Numbered from the stretch's first letter, positions 1 to 8,260 are shown. The stretch is DNA of 64,000 nucleotides from Caldifarciminota bacterium (GCA_025060695.1 JANXBH010000002.1:108826-172825), one strand, 5' to 3'. Notes: generated by a model from the letters alone, not told the origin. Numbers and translations: made by a program.

Positions 1-187
1 AATTCAGTTAAAGAATATTGGAATTGGTATTTTAATTACAGACCATAACGTAAGGGAAACACTTGAAATTACCGATAGGGCTTATATTATATACGATGGA
101 GAGATTTTGATTGAGGGAACATCTAAGGAATTAATAGAAAATCCAAGAGTTAGAGAGCTATATATTGGTTGGAGATTTAAAATTTAG
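1..187 (+). CDS. lptB: LPS export ABC transporter ATP-binding protein LptB, C-terminal fragment
   Basis: Only the last 61 codons are in the window. The reading frame opens at base 2 and ends in TAG. The H-loop region [18 protein letters not shown] and the following [13 protein letters not shown] are characteristic of LptB, the cytoplasmic ATPase that powers lipopolysaccharide transport to the outer membrane with LptFG. The family is well conserved here, so identity is fairly secure even from this fragment. It implies an LPS-type outer membrane. The next gene begins 5 bp downstream on the same strand. Confidence 0.88.
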   Translation, partial: IQLKNIGIGILITDHNVRETLEITDRAYIIYDGEILIEGTSKELIENPRVRELYIGWRFKI

Positions 188-192
188 TATAG

Positions 193-729
193 GTGGTATT
201 TGGTATATTGTCTGTTATTATAGGTTCGGTTTTAGGAATTTATTCTATTTATTTAATGAGAGTAAAAAATGATATAGTTCTTCCTTCAATACTGATAGTT
301 TTTGTGCACTTTGCTATGATTTTGGGTATATTTCTTATTACAAAGAATATAGGACTTGGCTTTGTAGCAATGATATTTTATAATATTCTCTTCGTTTCTG
401 AAATTATCATCTATATTATTAGAAATAAGGATACAAGTGCGAAAATTGAGAAACTTAAAAGTGATGTAAATGAGGAAATCAAGTTTTGGGAAAGTGTGTT
501 TTTAGAAAATCACAGATTTGTAGACGATGAGGAATGTTTCCATCATTTGTTAAGAGTTAATAAACTCGTAGAAAGAGCAAGAGAACTTAATTTAATTGAA
601 ATAGTAAATCCGCTTCTAAATTTTATTGCAAAAAATAAGGACTATTTTAAAAACTATGGAGTATCAAGAATTTCAGAAAATGCTAATATAGATAGAAATA
701 GCTGGTGGCTATATGTAGATAAGATGTAA
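193..729 (+). CDS. hypothetical membrane protein with three N-terminal transmembrane segments
   Basis: 178 aa starting at GTG, 5 bp after the lptB stop, so probably co-transcribed with it. Hydrophobic segments lie at about residues 1-21, 29-49 and 53-75. They are followed by a soluble charged helical domain (about 80-178) that ends in a Trp-rich tail (SWWLYVDKM). I do not recognise a family. The position behind lptB is suggestive but gives no function. The GTG start is chosen because it immediately follows the upstream gene, and the hydrophobic region begins at once. Confidence 0.6.
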   Translation: MVFGILSVIIGSVLGIYSIYLMRVKNDIVLPSILIVFVHFAMILGIFLITKNIGLGFVAMIFYNILFVSEIIIYIIRNKDTSAKIEKLKSDVNEEIKFWESVFLENHRFVDDEECFHHLLRVNKLVERARELNLIEIVNPLLNFIAKNKDYFKNYGVSRISENANIDRNSWWLYVDKM

Positions 730-760
730 GAATAATAATAGCATAACTATACTTTAGTGC

Positions 761-770
761 TTTAAAATTT
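761..770 (+). promoter_or_regulatory. TTTAAAATTT start-proximal promoter motif of the ferredoxin gene
   Basis: TTTAAAATTT ends 7 nt before the ATG at 778, and there is no Shine-Dalgarno sequence between. The same motif and spacing recur before many unit-leading genes here. I read it as a -10-like element giving a leaderless transcript. Confidence 0.6.
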
Positions 771-777
771 TATTACT

Positions 778-1071
778 ATGGCATACGTAATAACACAACC
801 CTGCATAGGAACGAAGAGTGGAGAGTGTGTCCAAGTTTGTCCAGTAGACGCTATCCATCCAAGAAGAGATGAAAATTGGGATGAAACTACACAGCTATAT
901 ATAGACCCAAATACCTGTATAGAGTGTGGAGCTTGTGCTTCAGTATGCCCAGTAAGTGCAATATACCAAGAAAATGACGTTCCGGAAGAATGGAAACACT
1001 TCATAGAGAAAAATGCAGACTACTATAGAATGGATAAAGAAAGCTTTAAGGCTAAATGGAATTCACTATAA
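778..1071 (+). CDS. seven-iron (3Fe-4S/4Fe-4S) ferredoxin, Thermus type
   Basis: 97 aa soluble electron carrier. Seven cysteines are visible: C9, C17 and C21 in the first motif and C47, C50, C53 and C57 in the CIECGACASVCPV motif. The first motif has a long C-x7-C spacing (CIGTKSGECVQVC), as in Thermus and Azotobacter-type 7Fe ferredoxins. By family precedent C9/C17/C57 hold a 3Fe-4S cluster and C21/C47/C50/C53 a 4Fe-4S cluster. The C-terminal extension (EEWKHFIEKNADYY) is also usual. The last eight codons reappear in diverged form 410 bp downstream (see the relic at 1446). Its redox partner is not evident from neighbours. Confidence 0.93.
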   Translation: MAYVITQPCIGTKSGECVQVCPVDAIHPRRDENWDETTQLYIDPNTCIECGACASVCPVSAIYQENDVPEEWKHFIEKNADYYRMDKESFKAKWNSL

Positions 1072-1089
1072 AAACTTGGGGGTTATGCT

Positions 1090-1413
1090 ATGTTTCAGGT
1101 TAAGTCTGAGGAAAAAGAAGTTTACATAAGAAAGTTATCACTTGAAAAAAAAGTCTCAAATGATGACTCTTCTACATATGAAATTGATTATACTATAAAT
1201 CTTCTCTTTGCTCCTACTCGTTTTATAAAACCTGAAACCTATGATCCTGAAGGTGATGTAGGAAAATCTTTTACTGCCCGTCCTTTCCATTTTTCGAATA
1301 CTTTGGTTGATATAAATTTGGTACGAGCAATAACGAAAGTTCTATCACAAAATGTGGAACACAGATTTTCCTCTGTTAAAAAAGATGATAAACCAAGAAT
1401 AATTTTGTTTTAA
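1090..1413 (+). CDS. hypothetical 107-aa protein
   Basis: ATG is preceded by a GGGGG-type Shine-Dalgarno sequence 7 nt upstream. The protein is soluble and charged, with no signal peptide, Cys or recognisable motif. It lies between the intact ferredoxin end and the duplicated ferredoxin tail at 1446-1481. It may therefore have arrived with whatever event duplicated that tail. I do not recognise the family. Confidence 0.5.
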   Translation: MFQVKSEEKEVYIRKLSLEKKVSNDDSSTYEIDYTINLLFAPTRFIKPETYDPEGDVGKSFTARPFHFSNTLVDINLVRAITKVLSQNVEHRFSSVKKDDKPRIILF

Positions 1414-1445
1414 AGATTTTAAATTTACTAATACTTTATTGTTAT

Positions 1446-1481
1446 AAAACTTTGCTGAAGGCTAAGTGGGGTTCGCTATAG
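1446..1481 (+). pseudogene. relic of a ferredoxin gene 3' end
   Basis: Read in one frame this encodes KTLLKAKWGSL followed by TAG. That parallels the C-terminus of the ferredoxin at 778-1071 (KESFKAKWNSL, TAA). Over 23 bases (1048-1070 against 1458-1480) there are only four differences, all A-to-G, and two of them are synonymous. It is immediately followed by a terminator hairpin that shares the last G of the stop codon. This is what an original ferredoxin gene end would look like. The rest of the second ferredoxin copy is missing. Confidence 0.6.
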
Positions 1482-3199
1482 GGACCATTGGTCCCTTTTT
1501 ACTAAGTATTTCTGACTATTACTATTTTTCAAGAGCATTAAGTCATTATGGATTAAATTTTTCTGACTTAGGATATTTTAAAGATATTTCTGTTGAAACC
1601 AATTTAAAACCCCTTGGCTTTTTAAATTTCCTAAAAAGTCCCTTTAAAATTGATACGTTTGGTTATAAAATATTAAGCAATATTCCTATCATAACTCTTG
1701 AAACTATTATAAATGAGTATTATGACATTAAGCTAATCGGACCTTATTCCATTGTATTTGATTTGAATGATACGCTCTTTAATGAATTTGAAATGAATAT
1801 TAAATATCATCTTCAAAAAATTTTAAAAACTGCAGAAATATATTCTTTTTACATGGAACACTCAAACATAACCTTAGATGAGATTGAAACTTTGTTAAAA
1901 TTTGCAAAAGAGAATATAATGGAAGATAGTTCTAATATATCGAAAGACAGTGTCGTAAGTTATTTAAAAAAAATAAATTTTAGGGATTTTTTTTATGCAC
2001 ATTTGACACTATTAAATACATTTCTTGAGCTAAGAGACGTAATAAAGGTATTAAAGGGAAAAAGTATAAATTTGGTATATGAAACGCAGTTTGGAAAAGT
2101 TATAATTACTGATAGCCTTTTGCCTTCAGACAGCGATTTTATATATATAAATACAAGAGGAAGTCAAAAATATAGTAAAATATGCAATAGTAATATTAGA
2201 ATTTGTGCATTTTTTGACCTTGAGGGAAACGATATTTATAACTTCGATAGTTTTTCTGTTCATACCGAGTATGGCTTAGTATTTTTCTATGAAGATGGAG
2301 GTGATGATATTTACAAATGTTTAGGATTTTGTCTTTCTTCTTCAATTTTAGGACTTAGTTATTTTGAGGATAATAGTGGAAATGACTACTACGATAGTGG
2401 CAAGTTTTCAATTTCTGCAAGCTATTATGGAATTTCAGTATTTTTAGATAAAACGGGGGATGATATTTATAGGGCTGTAAACTCATCTTTGGGTTTTAGT
2501 AGTATATGGGGAATTAGTGTATTTAAGGATGAAAGTGGAAATGATAGTTATTATCTTGGTAGATATTTTGAACATAAGCCACTTTGGAAAAACGAATATT
2601 TTGGCTTAGGTCTTGGTTTCTCCATAGGCATGAGAGAAGATATAGCTGGTGGTATTTCTGTTTTTGTAGATTATGATGGAAATGACCTTTACAGCTGTGG
2701 GACATATTGTTTAGGCAGTGCATACTGGTATTCAACGGGAATATTTATAGATTTAAAGGGTAATGATAGGTATATTGGAGTTCAATATGGTATTGGTTCA
2801 GGCATTCATATTGGTATAGGTGGTTTTTTTGATTTAGAAGGAAATGATATATATATATTTAGAGCTGGACCTTCTATTGGAAGTGCACATGATTTTGGAA
2901 CGGGTTTTTTTTACGATAAACTTGGAGATGATATTTACTATGTTTCAGGCGGTATTGGAAATAGTATAGCAAACGGTCTTGGTATATTTATTGATTCTCA
3001 TGGTAATGATATTTACAATTTTACTGAATTTAACCTAAGTTGCGGTGCAAGTCAAAAGTTAGATAAGCAAAGAGAATTTCTTGGACTTGGTATATTTATA
3101 GATAAAGAAGGTAATGATAGTTATCCAACAGTTTCTAAATGTAAAAATAATTCTACTTGGAAAGTTGGTGATATTGGCATTGGTTTTGATGGTTTTTAA
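1466..3199 (+). CDS. beta-repeat protein with about 11 copies of a G-[ND]-D-x-Y repeat; start uncertain
   Basis: 577 codons from GTG at 1466. Residues 1-245 form a non-repetitive, mostly helical region. Residues from about 249 to the end hold about 11 repeats of 22-45 aa with the core F-x-D-x-x-G-N/D-D-x-Y (for example FFDLEGNDIY, VFLDKTGDDIY, IFIDSHGNDIY). Such short Gly/Asp/Tyr repeats suggest a beta-helix or solenoid, perhaps on the cell surface, but no signal peptide is visible. The GTG lies inside the ferredoxin-tail relic, and a terminator falls 15 nt later. The next in-frame candidates are TTG at 1763 and ATG at 1793. The gene may therefore be 5'-truncated or rearranged. The 3' end overlaps the convergent yjbQ stop. 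Function unknown. Confidence 0.6.
   Translation: MGFAIGTIGPFLLSISDYYYFSRALSHYGLNFSDLGYFKDISVETNLKPLGFLNFLKSPFKIDTFGYKILSNIPIITLETIINEYYDIKLIGPYSIVFDLNDTLFNEFEMNIKYHLQKILKTAEIYSFYMEHSNITLDEIETLLKFAKENIMEDSSNISKDSVVSYLKKINFRDFFYAHLTLLNTFLELRDVIKVLKGKSINLVYETQFGKVIITDSLLPSDSDFIYINTRGSQKYSKICNSNIRICAFFDLEGNDIYNFDSFSVHTEYGLVFFYEDGGDDIYKCLGFCLSSSILGLSYFEDNSGNDYYDSGKFSISASYYGISVFLDKTGDDIYRAVNSSLGFSSIWGISVFKDESGNDSYYLGRYFEHKPLWKNEYFGLGLGFSIGMREDIAGGISVFVDYDGNDLYSCGTYCLGSAYWYSTGIFIDLKGNDRYIGVQYGIGSGIHIGIGGFFDLEGNDIYIFRAGPSIGSAHDFGTGFFYDKLGDDIYYVSGGIGNSIANGLGIFIDSHGNDIYNFTEFNLSCGASQKLDKQREFLGLGIFIDKEGNDSYPTVSKCKNNSTWKVGDIGIGFDGF
1481..1500 (+). terminator. Rho-independent terminator hairpin
   Basis: A perfect 6-bp stem GGGACC/GGTCCC with loop ATT is followed by TTTTT. 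It directly abuts the ferredoxin-tail relic, so it probably ended that ancestral gene. It now lies within the first codons of the long reading frame that follows. Confidence 0.75.
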
Positions 3200-3588
3200 A
3201 CCACTTTAATCCATACTTCTCTTTGTCTTGGTCCATCAAATTCACAAAATAAAATCCCTTGCCACCTTCCAAGCTTTATTTCTCCATTCTCTAATATAAG
3301 CATTATGCTTGAACCTATTAAACTTGATTTTATATGAGCATCCGCGTTCCCCTCCAAGTGTTTATAATTCCCATTTCTTGGAACAAGCTTATTTAGAAAG
3401 TCCAAAATATCTTCTTTAACAGAAGGGTCATAATTCTCATTTATAGTTATTCCCGCAGTAGTATGTGGAACATATAGTATTAAAATTCCATCCTTTTTTT
3501 CTAATGTTTTTATAGAAGATGAAACTATGTCCGTAATATCAACAATTTGATATTTCTGATAAGTCTTTATATTAATCTTTAACATCAC
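3196..3588 (-). CDS. yjbQ: YjbQ/UPF0047 family protein
   Basis: 130 aa, the usual length of the YjbQ (UPF0047) family, whose members have weak thiamine-phosphate synthase activity and a jelly-roll-like trimer fold. Diagnostic blocks are LYVPHTTAGITINENYDPSV, the HLEGNADAHIKSSLIGSS block and the C-terminal GRWQGILFCEFDGPRQREV, with the conserved His and Glu residues kept. It overlaps the dipeptidase-like gene upstream by 17 bp and is the last gene of a three-gene minus-strand unit (hslO - dipeptidase - yjbQ). Its cellular role is not known. Confidence 0.9.
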   Translation of the reverse strand: MMLKINIKTYQKYQIVDITDIVSSSIKTLEKKDGILILYVPHTTAGITINENYDPSVKEDILDFLNKLVPRNGNYKHLEGNADAHIKSSLIGSSIMLILENGEIKLGRWQGILFCEFDGPRQREVWIKVV

Positions 3589-4483
3589 TAAATTTTAATG
3601 CTCTTTTAAAAAAGCTATATGCGTTATTGTAGAAGAAATTGTTTACATATTCATCAGGTAAATATTTTTTTAGCTCTAAGTATAGATTTTTTAAATCATT
3701 TGGCTTACTTAAATTTTCTATCTTATGCTCTTGTGAAATTCCATAAAAATCACTTCCTATACATAAGGTATTTGGGTATTTTTCAATGAGTTTCGAAACA
3801 TACTTTGCTATGTCTGTCAGTGTTGCTTTTGAGAGAAATATATCCGCAAACGCTATACCAACGATACCATTTATCTTTGAAATTTCATAAATCATATCTT
3901 CACTAACATTTCTTTTTATATTAGAAATTTCTCTTATACCAGTATGCGATACGAAGATATTTTGTTTAAAGTTTTCTATTACATTGAAGAAAGTTCTATC
4001 GCTTGCATGCGAAAGGTCAATAGTCATATTTAAACTAATAGCTGTTTTGACTACATCATAGCCTAAATCAGTTAATCCATAGTCATTTTTACTATTCCAA
4101 TGAGGACAAATTAAATTATCCTTATTCCAAACAAGCCCTAAAACTTTTATTCCAAGTCTATTCATTATCCTAACTTCATAAGTACTTCTTACAAAATAAA
4201 GTCCCTCAACTGCTAATATTATATTTCCTTCATCAAACTCCTCTATACCTTTAATAATTTTCAAATTGAACTCTTTTTCTATTTCATATGCAATTTCAAT
4301 ACCTCTTAATGTATAAATTAGTGGCTCTTCCACGTCCAATATTTTATAAAAACCCCTAAAAGGGAATATAGCAAATACGAATTTATCTATATTTAAGTTC
4401 TTATATTCATTCAGAATACTTACGTTATTAGGATTGTCAATAATATAGTAAAGTAAGTCCTGATGCAAATCAAAAACTTTCAT
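3572..4483 (-). CDS. M19 (renal dipeptidase-like) family metallohydrolase
   Basis: 303 aa, about the family length (300-370). Family landmarks in order: DLHQDL near the N-terminus (zinc ligands H and D), AVEG (bridging Glu), the LTDLG block, DLSHAS and SHTGIR (His ligands) and IGSDFYG near the C-terminus. M19 enzymes cleave dipeptides or related N-acyl amino acids in a binuclear zinc site. No signal peptide is present, so a cytoplasmic dipeptidase is likely. The terminal motif reads SDFYG where most members have DFDG, so one acidic residue is replaced. The ATG overlaps the hslO stop by 4 bp, indicating translational coupling. Confidence 0.82.
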   Translation of the reverse strand: MKVFDLHQDLLYYIIDNPNNVSILNEYKNLNIDKFVFAIFPFRGFYKILDVEEPLIYTLRGIEIAYEIEKEFNLKIIKGIEEFDEGNIILAVEGLYFVRSTYEVRIMNRLGIKVLGLVWNKDNLICPHWNSKNDYGLTDLGYDVVKTAISLNMTIDLSHASDRTFFNVIENFKQNIFVSHTGIREISNIKRNVSEDMIYEISKINGIVGIAFADIFLSKATLTDIAKYVSKLIEKYPNTLCIGSDFYGISQEHKIENLSKPNDLKNLYLELKKYLPDEYVNNFFYNNAYSFFKRALKFSDVKD

Positions 4484-5343
4484 GAGGAAAGATTTTCATA
4501 AATCTGCACTATCTGAAATTTATTAAATATATAGCTCTTTCTGCAATACCTACATACAACCTCAATTTTATTATTTAGTTCAAATTCCTTAAGCATTTCT
4601 TCTTTTGGAATAAACGAAATCGCATCTTTTATACTACTTTCATTACACCAGCATTTATAGTATGCATAAGTTTGGTTGATAAAATTCCAACTTTTTGTAA
4701 TATTTGAAATTAAATCATATTCATCACTTTCTTCCTCTATTAGTTTCGTAATAGGCCCTATACTTTTTATTCTTTTCTCAATATCCAACAATTCACTCTC
4801 ACTTGTCCCCGGTCTTGCATATAGAAGAATACCTCCTGAGTTTTTTATAGAACCGTCTACATCCACTAATACTCCAAGTGATACCGCACACGGTAATTGT
4901 TCAGAACTATATAGAAAATAAGCTATATCCTCTGCAATTTCACCACTCACTATTTCTGAAATACTTTGATATATCTCATTTTCAAAATACCTATAAAAAT
5001 AGATTAAACCACCACCTACTACATCACTAACTGGCAACTTTTTATCTTTAATTTCATAGTTTGGATTGGGATTTCTTATGAAAGCCCTATAGTTCTGCTT
5101 CATATCTGTCTCAGTAGTAATTTCTGAAATTTCACCACTTGTTATAAATTGCATTACTAATCTTCTGACATTGGTATAGCTAAATGCATTTGACAGTAAA
5201 ACAAGTCCTGTCAATGCTCTCCCAAGCGCTGCGGAGGCAGGAGGATTCGTCTTGTGAATACTACAAGCTTCTTTAATTATATCTGTAGTTATAGTACTAA
5301 CTATTATAAAGCTTCCATACTTAACTTTTAAAACTTTAGCCAT
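4480..5343 (-). CDS. hslO: Hsp33 redox-regulated chaperone
   Basis: 287 aa from the chosen ATG. Hsp33 is a cytosolic holdase activated when its C-terminal zinc centre is oxidised. Visible marks are the N-terminal substrate-binding core (PPASAALGRALTG, VRYIDNG-equivalent region, GGLIYFYRY) and the C-terminal zinc cysteines CWC and CRYC separated by 32 residues. The frame extends to a TTG 15 nt upstream, but that TTG lies inside the TTTAAAATTT promoter motif. The ATG at 5343, 13 nt after the motif, is therefore preferred. It heads the unit hslO-dipeptidase-yjbQ. Confidence 0.92.
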   Translation of the reverse strand: MAKVLKVKYGSFIIVSTITTDIIKEACSIHKTNPPASAALGRALTGLVLLSNAFSYTNVRRLVMQFITSGEISEITTETDMKQNYRAFIRNPNPNYEIKDKKLPVSDVVGGGLIYFYRYFENEIYQSISEIVSGEIAEDIAYFLYSSEQLPCAVSLGVLVDVDGSIKNSGGILLYARPGTSESELLDIEKRIKSIGPITKLIEEESDEYDLISNITKSWNFINQTYAYYKCWCNESSIKDAISFIPKEEMLKEFELNNKIEVVCRYCRKSYIFNKFQIVQIYENLSS

Positions 5344-5356
5344 AAATAGTGTATTC

Positions 5357-5366
5357 AAATTTTAAA
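5357..5366 (-). promoter_or_regulatory. TTTAAAATTT promoter motif of hslO
   Basis: On the minus strand TTTAAAATTT ends 13 nt before the hslO ATG with no Shine-Dalgarno sequence. It overlaps the alternative TTG start, which argues against that start. Confidence 0.55.
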
Positions 5367-5421
5367 GTAATTCTTTACTTTTACACTATCTACCCCCCTC
5401 TTGATAATATCTTACCTTTGC

Positions 5422-5431
5422 CTTAAAATTT
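5422..5431 (+). promoter_or_regulatory. CTTAAAATTT promoter motif of prkA
   Basis: CTTAAAATTT lies 25 nt before the ATG at 5457, with GGAGGG at 5442-5447 in between. Here the same promoter motif is combined with a leader carrying a Shine-Dalgarno sequence. Confidence 0.5.
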
Positions 5432-5456
5432 AAAACTGAGTGGAGGGATGGAAAAA

Positions 5457-7292
5457 ATGACCGACGTGAAACTTGGTTCCTGGTACAGGGACCTTTTAAA
5501 GAAGTTAGAGAGTGGGGAAAAAGTAATTATTTTTGCACATGAAATATTATATAATGCCATAGTATCAAAAGGAGTTGAGAAAAGACCCGAAGGTTATCTA
5601 AAATACAAAGCATTTGAAAGTGAGATTTTTGGCATTGACTATATTCTTGATAGAATAATGCAATACTTTCATGCTGCTGCACAAGGTCAAGATATAGCTA
5701 AAAGAATATTGCTACTGATAGGTCCTCCTGGTTCTGCAAAATCCACAATAGTAAATATGTTCAAAGTTATACTTGAAGAATGGACGCGAAAGAATCCTAT
5801 TCCTGCAATTAAGGATTGTCCTGTTCATGACAATCCTCTATATGCAATACCATATAGTAAAAGACAAGAACTAAGAAAGTATGGGATAAATGTAGGTGAT
5901 GAACTATTACCTTGTCCTGTATGTCAAAAGAAATTACAAGAAATTGAATGGGAAGAACTTGAAATTCAATATATAAGCTTTTCAAGGACAAAAGGTATAG
6001 GCATTTCAACTTACGCACCTATGGACCCTAATACCGCAGATGACTCAGTATTAATTGGCAATATTTCACTTGCAAAACTTGCATATTATAAGGAAGAAAC
6101 TGATCCAAGAGTTTGGAGTTATACGGGAGTTTTACAAATAGGAAATAGAGGAATAGTGGAATTTGTAGAGATGTTAAAGGCAAAAACTGAACATCTAAAT
6201 ATATTACTTACTGCAAGTCAAGATAAAATGATAGTTTTAAAGAACTTACCTGCTATGTATCTTGATTTAATAATAGTCGGACATACTAATCAACCGGAAT
6301 ATGAAAAATTTGCTTCAAGACCTGATACTGAAGCATTTAGAGATAGACTATATATAGTAAAAGTTCCATATAATTTAGACTACAGGTCGGAAATAAAAAT
6401 CTTAAGAAAATTGGTTCATCCTTCTATACCAGTTGACCCACTCGTGTATATTACACTTGCATACTACACAGTAGCAACAAGATTAGTAAAATATGCAGAA
6501 GATTTAAATACACTTAAAAAGTTAATAGAACTAATGGATCAGGAAAACAATTCAGAAGAGGCACTTAAAATAAGGAAAAAAGCTATACAAGAAGAATGGG
6601 GGTTTTCAGGACTTTCACCGAGAAAAAGTGCTGAATTGCTTTCAACCCTAATGGTAAAATATCCAGAAGGCTTATCAGTTGTTGATGTGATGGAGGGAAT
6701 AAAAAATGAGTTTGTAAATTCTCCTAAATATAAAAATAATCCTGAAAATAAGCAAGCATACGATGCAGTAATAAGTTATGTAGATGAACAACTTTCAAAC
6801 TACGTAATGGAGGCTTTTCTTGGAACTTCAATAGAAGAGGAAGTTAAAAGCTACTTTCAAAACTATCTAAAGAACTTAGAAGCATACGTTAAGAAAAAGA
6901 AAATAGTTGATCCTGCAACAAATGAAGAAAGAGAACCTGATGAAAATATATTACAAGTTGTAGACTCATCACTAAACCAAATATCTACATTTGAAAGAAG
7001 AAAAGAATTATATGAAAGAATTGCAAGTGTAATAGCAAGTTCAGTAATAAGAGGAAAAACATTTGAACTAAAGGACGAACTTCCTGAGCTATATGAAGCG
7101 ATTAAGAGAGTATTCTTTAAAGAGAAAATTAAACTTGTGGGAGGTTCAATAGACGTAGATATGCCACTTCCTGAAACTAAGGGTATAGTAAGGGATATGA
7201 TTGAAAACTTGAAAAAAGTTGGATTTCCTGAGAGGTCGGCAAAACTTGTAATAAAGAGACTTGAGCATATGTTTAGAAAAGAAAGAAAGTGA
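5457..7292 (+). CDS. prkA: PrkA family serine protein kinase / AAA+ ATPase
   Basis: 611 aa from the chosen start. PrkA proteins combine an N-terminal AAA+ module with a C-terminal kinase-like domain, and act in stationary-phase or sporulation physiology; some behave as AAA+ proteases. The Walker A motif GPPGSAKST is at about residues 89-97. The downstream CPVHDNP and CPVCQKK segments are typical of the family. The ATG at 5448 abuts GGAGGG with no spacer, whereas the ATG at 5457 has 9 nt spacing, so the latter is chosen. The usual partners yeaH/spoVR are absent. Instead two exported or unknown genes follow, the first overlapping by 4 bp. Confidence 0.92.
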   Translation: MTDVKLGSWYRDLLKKLESGEKVIIFAHEILYNAIVSKGVEKRPEGYLKYKAFESEIFGIDYILDRIMQYFHAAAQGQDIAKRILLLIGPPGSAKSTIVNMFKVILEEWTRKNPIPAIKDCPVHDNPLYAIPYSKRQELRKYGINVGDELLPCPVCQKKLQEIEWEELEIQYISFSRTKGIGISTYAPMDPNTADDSVLIGNISLAKLAYYKEETDPRVWSYTGVLQIGNRGIVEFVEMLKAKTEHLNILLTASQDKMIVLKNLPAMYLDLIIVGHTNQPEYEKFASRPDTEAFRDRLYIVKVPYNLDYRSEIKILRKLVHPSIPVDPLVYITLAYYTVATRLVKYAEDLNTLKKLIELMDQENNSEEALKIRKKAIQEEWGFSGLSPRKSAELLSTLMVKYPEGLSVVDVMEGIKNEFVNSPKYKNNPENKQAYDAVISYVDEQLSNYVMEAFLGTSIEEEVKSYFQNYLKNLEAYVKKKKIVDPATNEEREPDENILQVVDSSLNQISTFERRKELYERIASVIASSVIRGKTFELKDELPELYEAIKRVFFKEKIKLVGGSIDVDMPLPETKGIVRDMIENLKKVGFPERSAKLVIKRLEHMFRKERK

Positions 7293-7669
7293 TAAAAAGC
7301 CTTGTTTTCTTAATTTTAACCTTTTCTTGCATCCCAAAATACAAGAATTTTAAAGTAATTCAAAAAGGAGAAATTAAAGTTTCTATTCTCACAGAAACAG
7401 GAAATATAAAAGTAGGAAACAATAAATTTCAAATAGTTGTAGAACCTAAAGAAAATATTATAAAAGAGGTTTTTTTATATATGCCACCTACGAATAGTAG
7501 CGATGAAAGTAGAATAGTCGCAAAATTTGAATATAAAAACTATGGAATTTACGAAGGTTCTATAGATGTAAATAAAAAGGGTATTTGGGATCTTGTAATT
7601 ATATTAAACGATGGCTCAAGTATATCGGAAAACATTGCCATAGGCATGCATGATGAATTTGGCTTTTAG
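7289..7669 (+). CDS. small lipoprotein with possible YtkA-like domain
   Basis: 126 aa starting at GTG within the GTGA overlap with the prkA stop. The N-terminus is a lipoprotein signal (hydrophobic stretch then LTFSC, lipid Cys at 14). The rest is a beta-rich domain with VFLYMPPTNSSD and the end GIWDLVIILNDGSS. This resembles the immunoglobulin-like YtkA/FixH-related domain, an assignment I hold only loosely. Tight coupling to prkA is the most informative clue. Confidence 0.6.
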   Translation: MIKSLVFLILTFSCIPKYKNFKVIQKGEIKVSILTETGNIKVGNNKFQIVVEPKENIIKEVFLYMPPTNSSDESRIVAKFEYKNYGIYEGSIDVNKKGIWDLVIILNDGSSISENIAIGMHDEFGF

Positions 7670-8249
7670 TCTTACTATTGAATTAGAAAATGCAATGTAT
7701 CAAAATAGTAAAAACTTCTTTTTAATTGAAAAAAATGATAGTATTGTAAATCTTTTTATAAAAAATTTCACAAGAACATATAAAAAACCGTCTATACCTA
7801 CCCTTATTGAAATCAGAGATTCTATATATAAACTAAACCAAAATCAGAAAACATATGCTAAACTAAGTGATACCCTTAAGATACAGGATATAGCAAAGTC
7901 TATTTCTAATCAAAAATTACACGATATTCATATAATTTACTTGCTTTCATACATAAGCTATAACTTCAATTTAAATTTTGACGTTTATTGTGTAGTAAAG
8001 TATAGCAAGACTTTTAAAGATGCTATGCTGTTTGATTTAACATTACTTTATGGAAACTCAATGTATGGATGTTATCCTCTGCTTGTAATTGATAATTATC
8101 ATATTATTGGTCCGAGAAAAATTTATGTATTAAATAGAGTTTCTGATTTTGAGAGATTTCCTGATGAACTATTTTCGAAAGAAATTCCGGAGTTAAATGC
8201 TCAAATGAAAGGATATAAAGTAAAACTTATTAAGGGAAACAAAAATTAA
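7650..8249 (+). CDS. hypothetical protein, prkA-linked
   Basis: 199 aa, overlapping the preceding lipoprotein by 20 bp and ending just before the next promoter motif. It has no clear signal peptide or membrane segment. The centre (KLHDIHIIYLLSYISYNFNLNFDVYCVVKYSKTF, about 105-140) and the following D-x-T block faintly recall transglutaminase-like folds with Cys, His and Asp. The order and spacing are not convincing. Third gene of the prkA unit; function unknown. Confidence 0.6.
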   Translation: MMNLAFSLTIELENAMYQNSKNFFLIEKNDSIVNLFIKNFTRTYKKPSIPTLIEIRDSIYKLNQNQKTYAKLSDTLKIQDIAKSISNQKLHDIHIIYLLSYISYNFNLNFDVYCVVKYSKTFKDAMLFDLTLLYGNSMYGCYPLLVIDNYHIIGPRKIYVLNRVSDFERFPDELFSKEIPELNAQMKGYKVKLIKGNKN

Positions 8250-8250
8250 C

Positions 8251-8260
8251 TTTAAAATTT
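8251..8260 (+). promoter_or_regulatory. TTTAAAATTT promoter motif of the nicotinamidase-like/ligA unit
   Basis: The motif ends 4 nt before the ATG at 8265 with no Shine-Dalgarno sequence. This is among the shortest spacings seen here and is consistent with a leaderless mRNA. Confidence 0.6.

Noticed and set aside
762-1004. Minus-strand open frame opposite the ferredoxin gene
   Set aside because: It mirrors the ferredoxin coding sequence, has no promoter motif or ribosome site, and gives no recognisable protein.
1072-1480. Integrated mobile element between the two ferredoxin tails
   Set aside because: The flanking repeat resembles an attachment-site duplication. However, the interval is only 400 bp, has no integrase, and the repeat differences look like codon-level divergence. 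Kept only as an alternative in the finding.
5344-5358. Upstream TTG start for hslO
   Set aside because: The TTG lies inside the TTTAAAATTT motif, so a transcript starting downstream of that motif would not contain it; the ATG at 5343 fits Hsp33.
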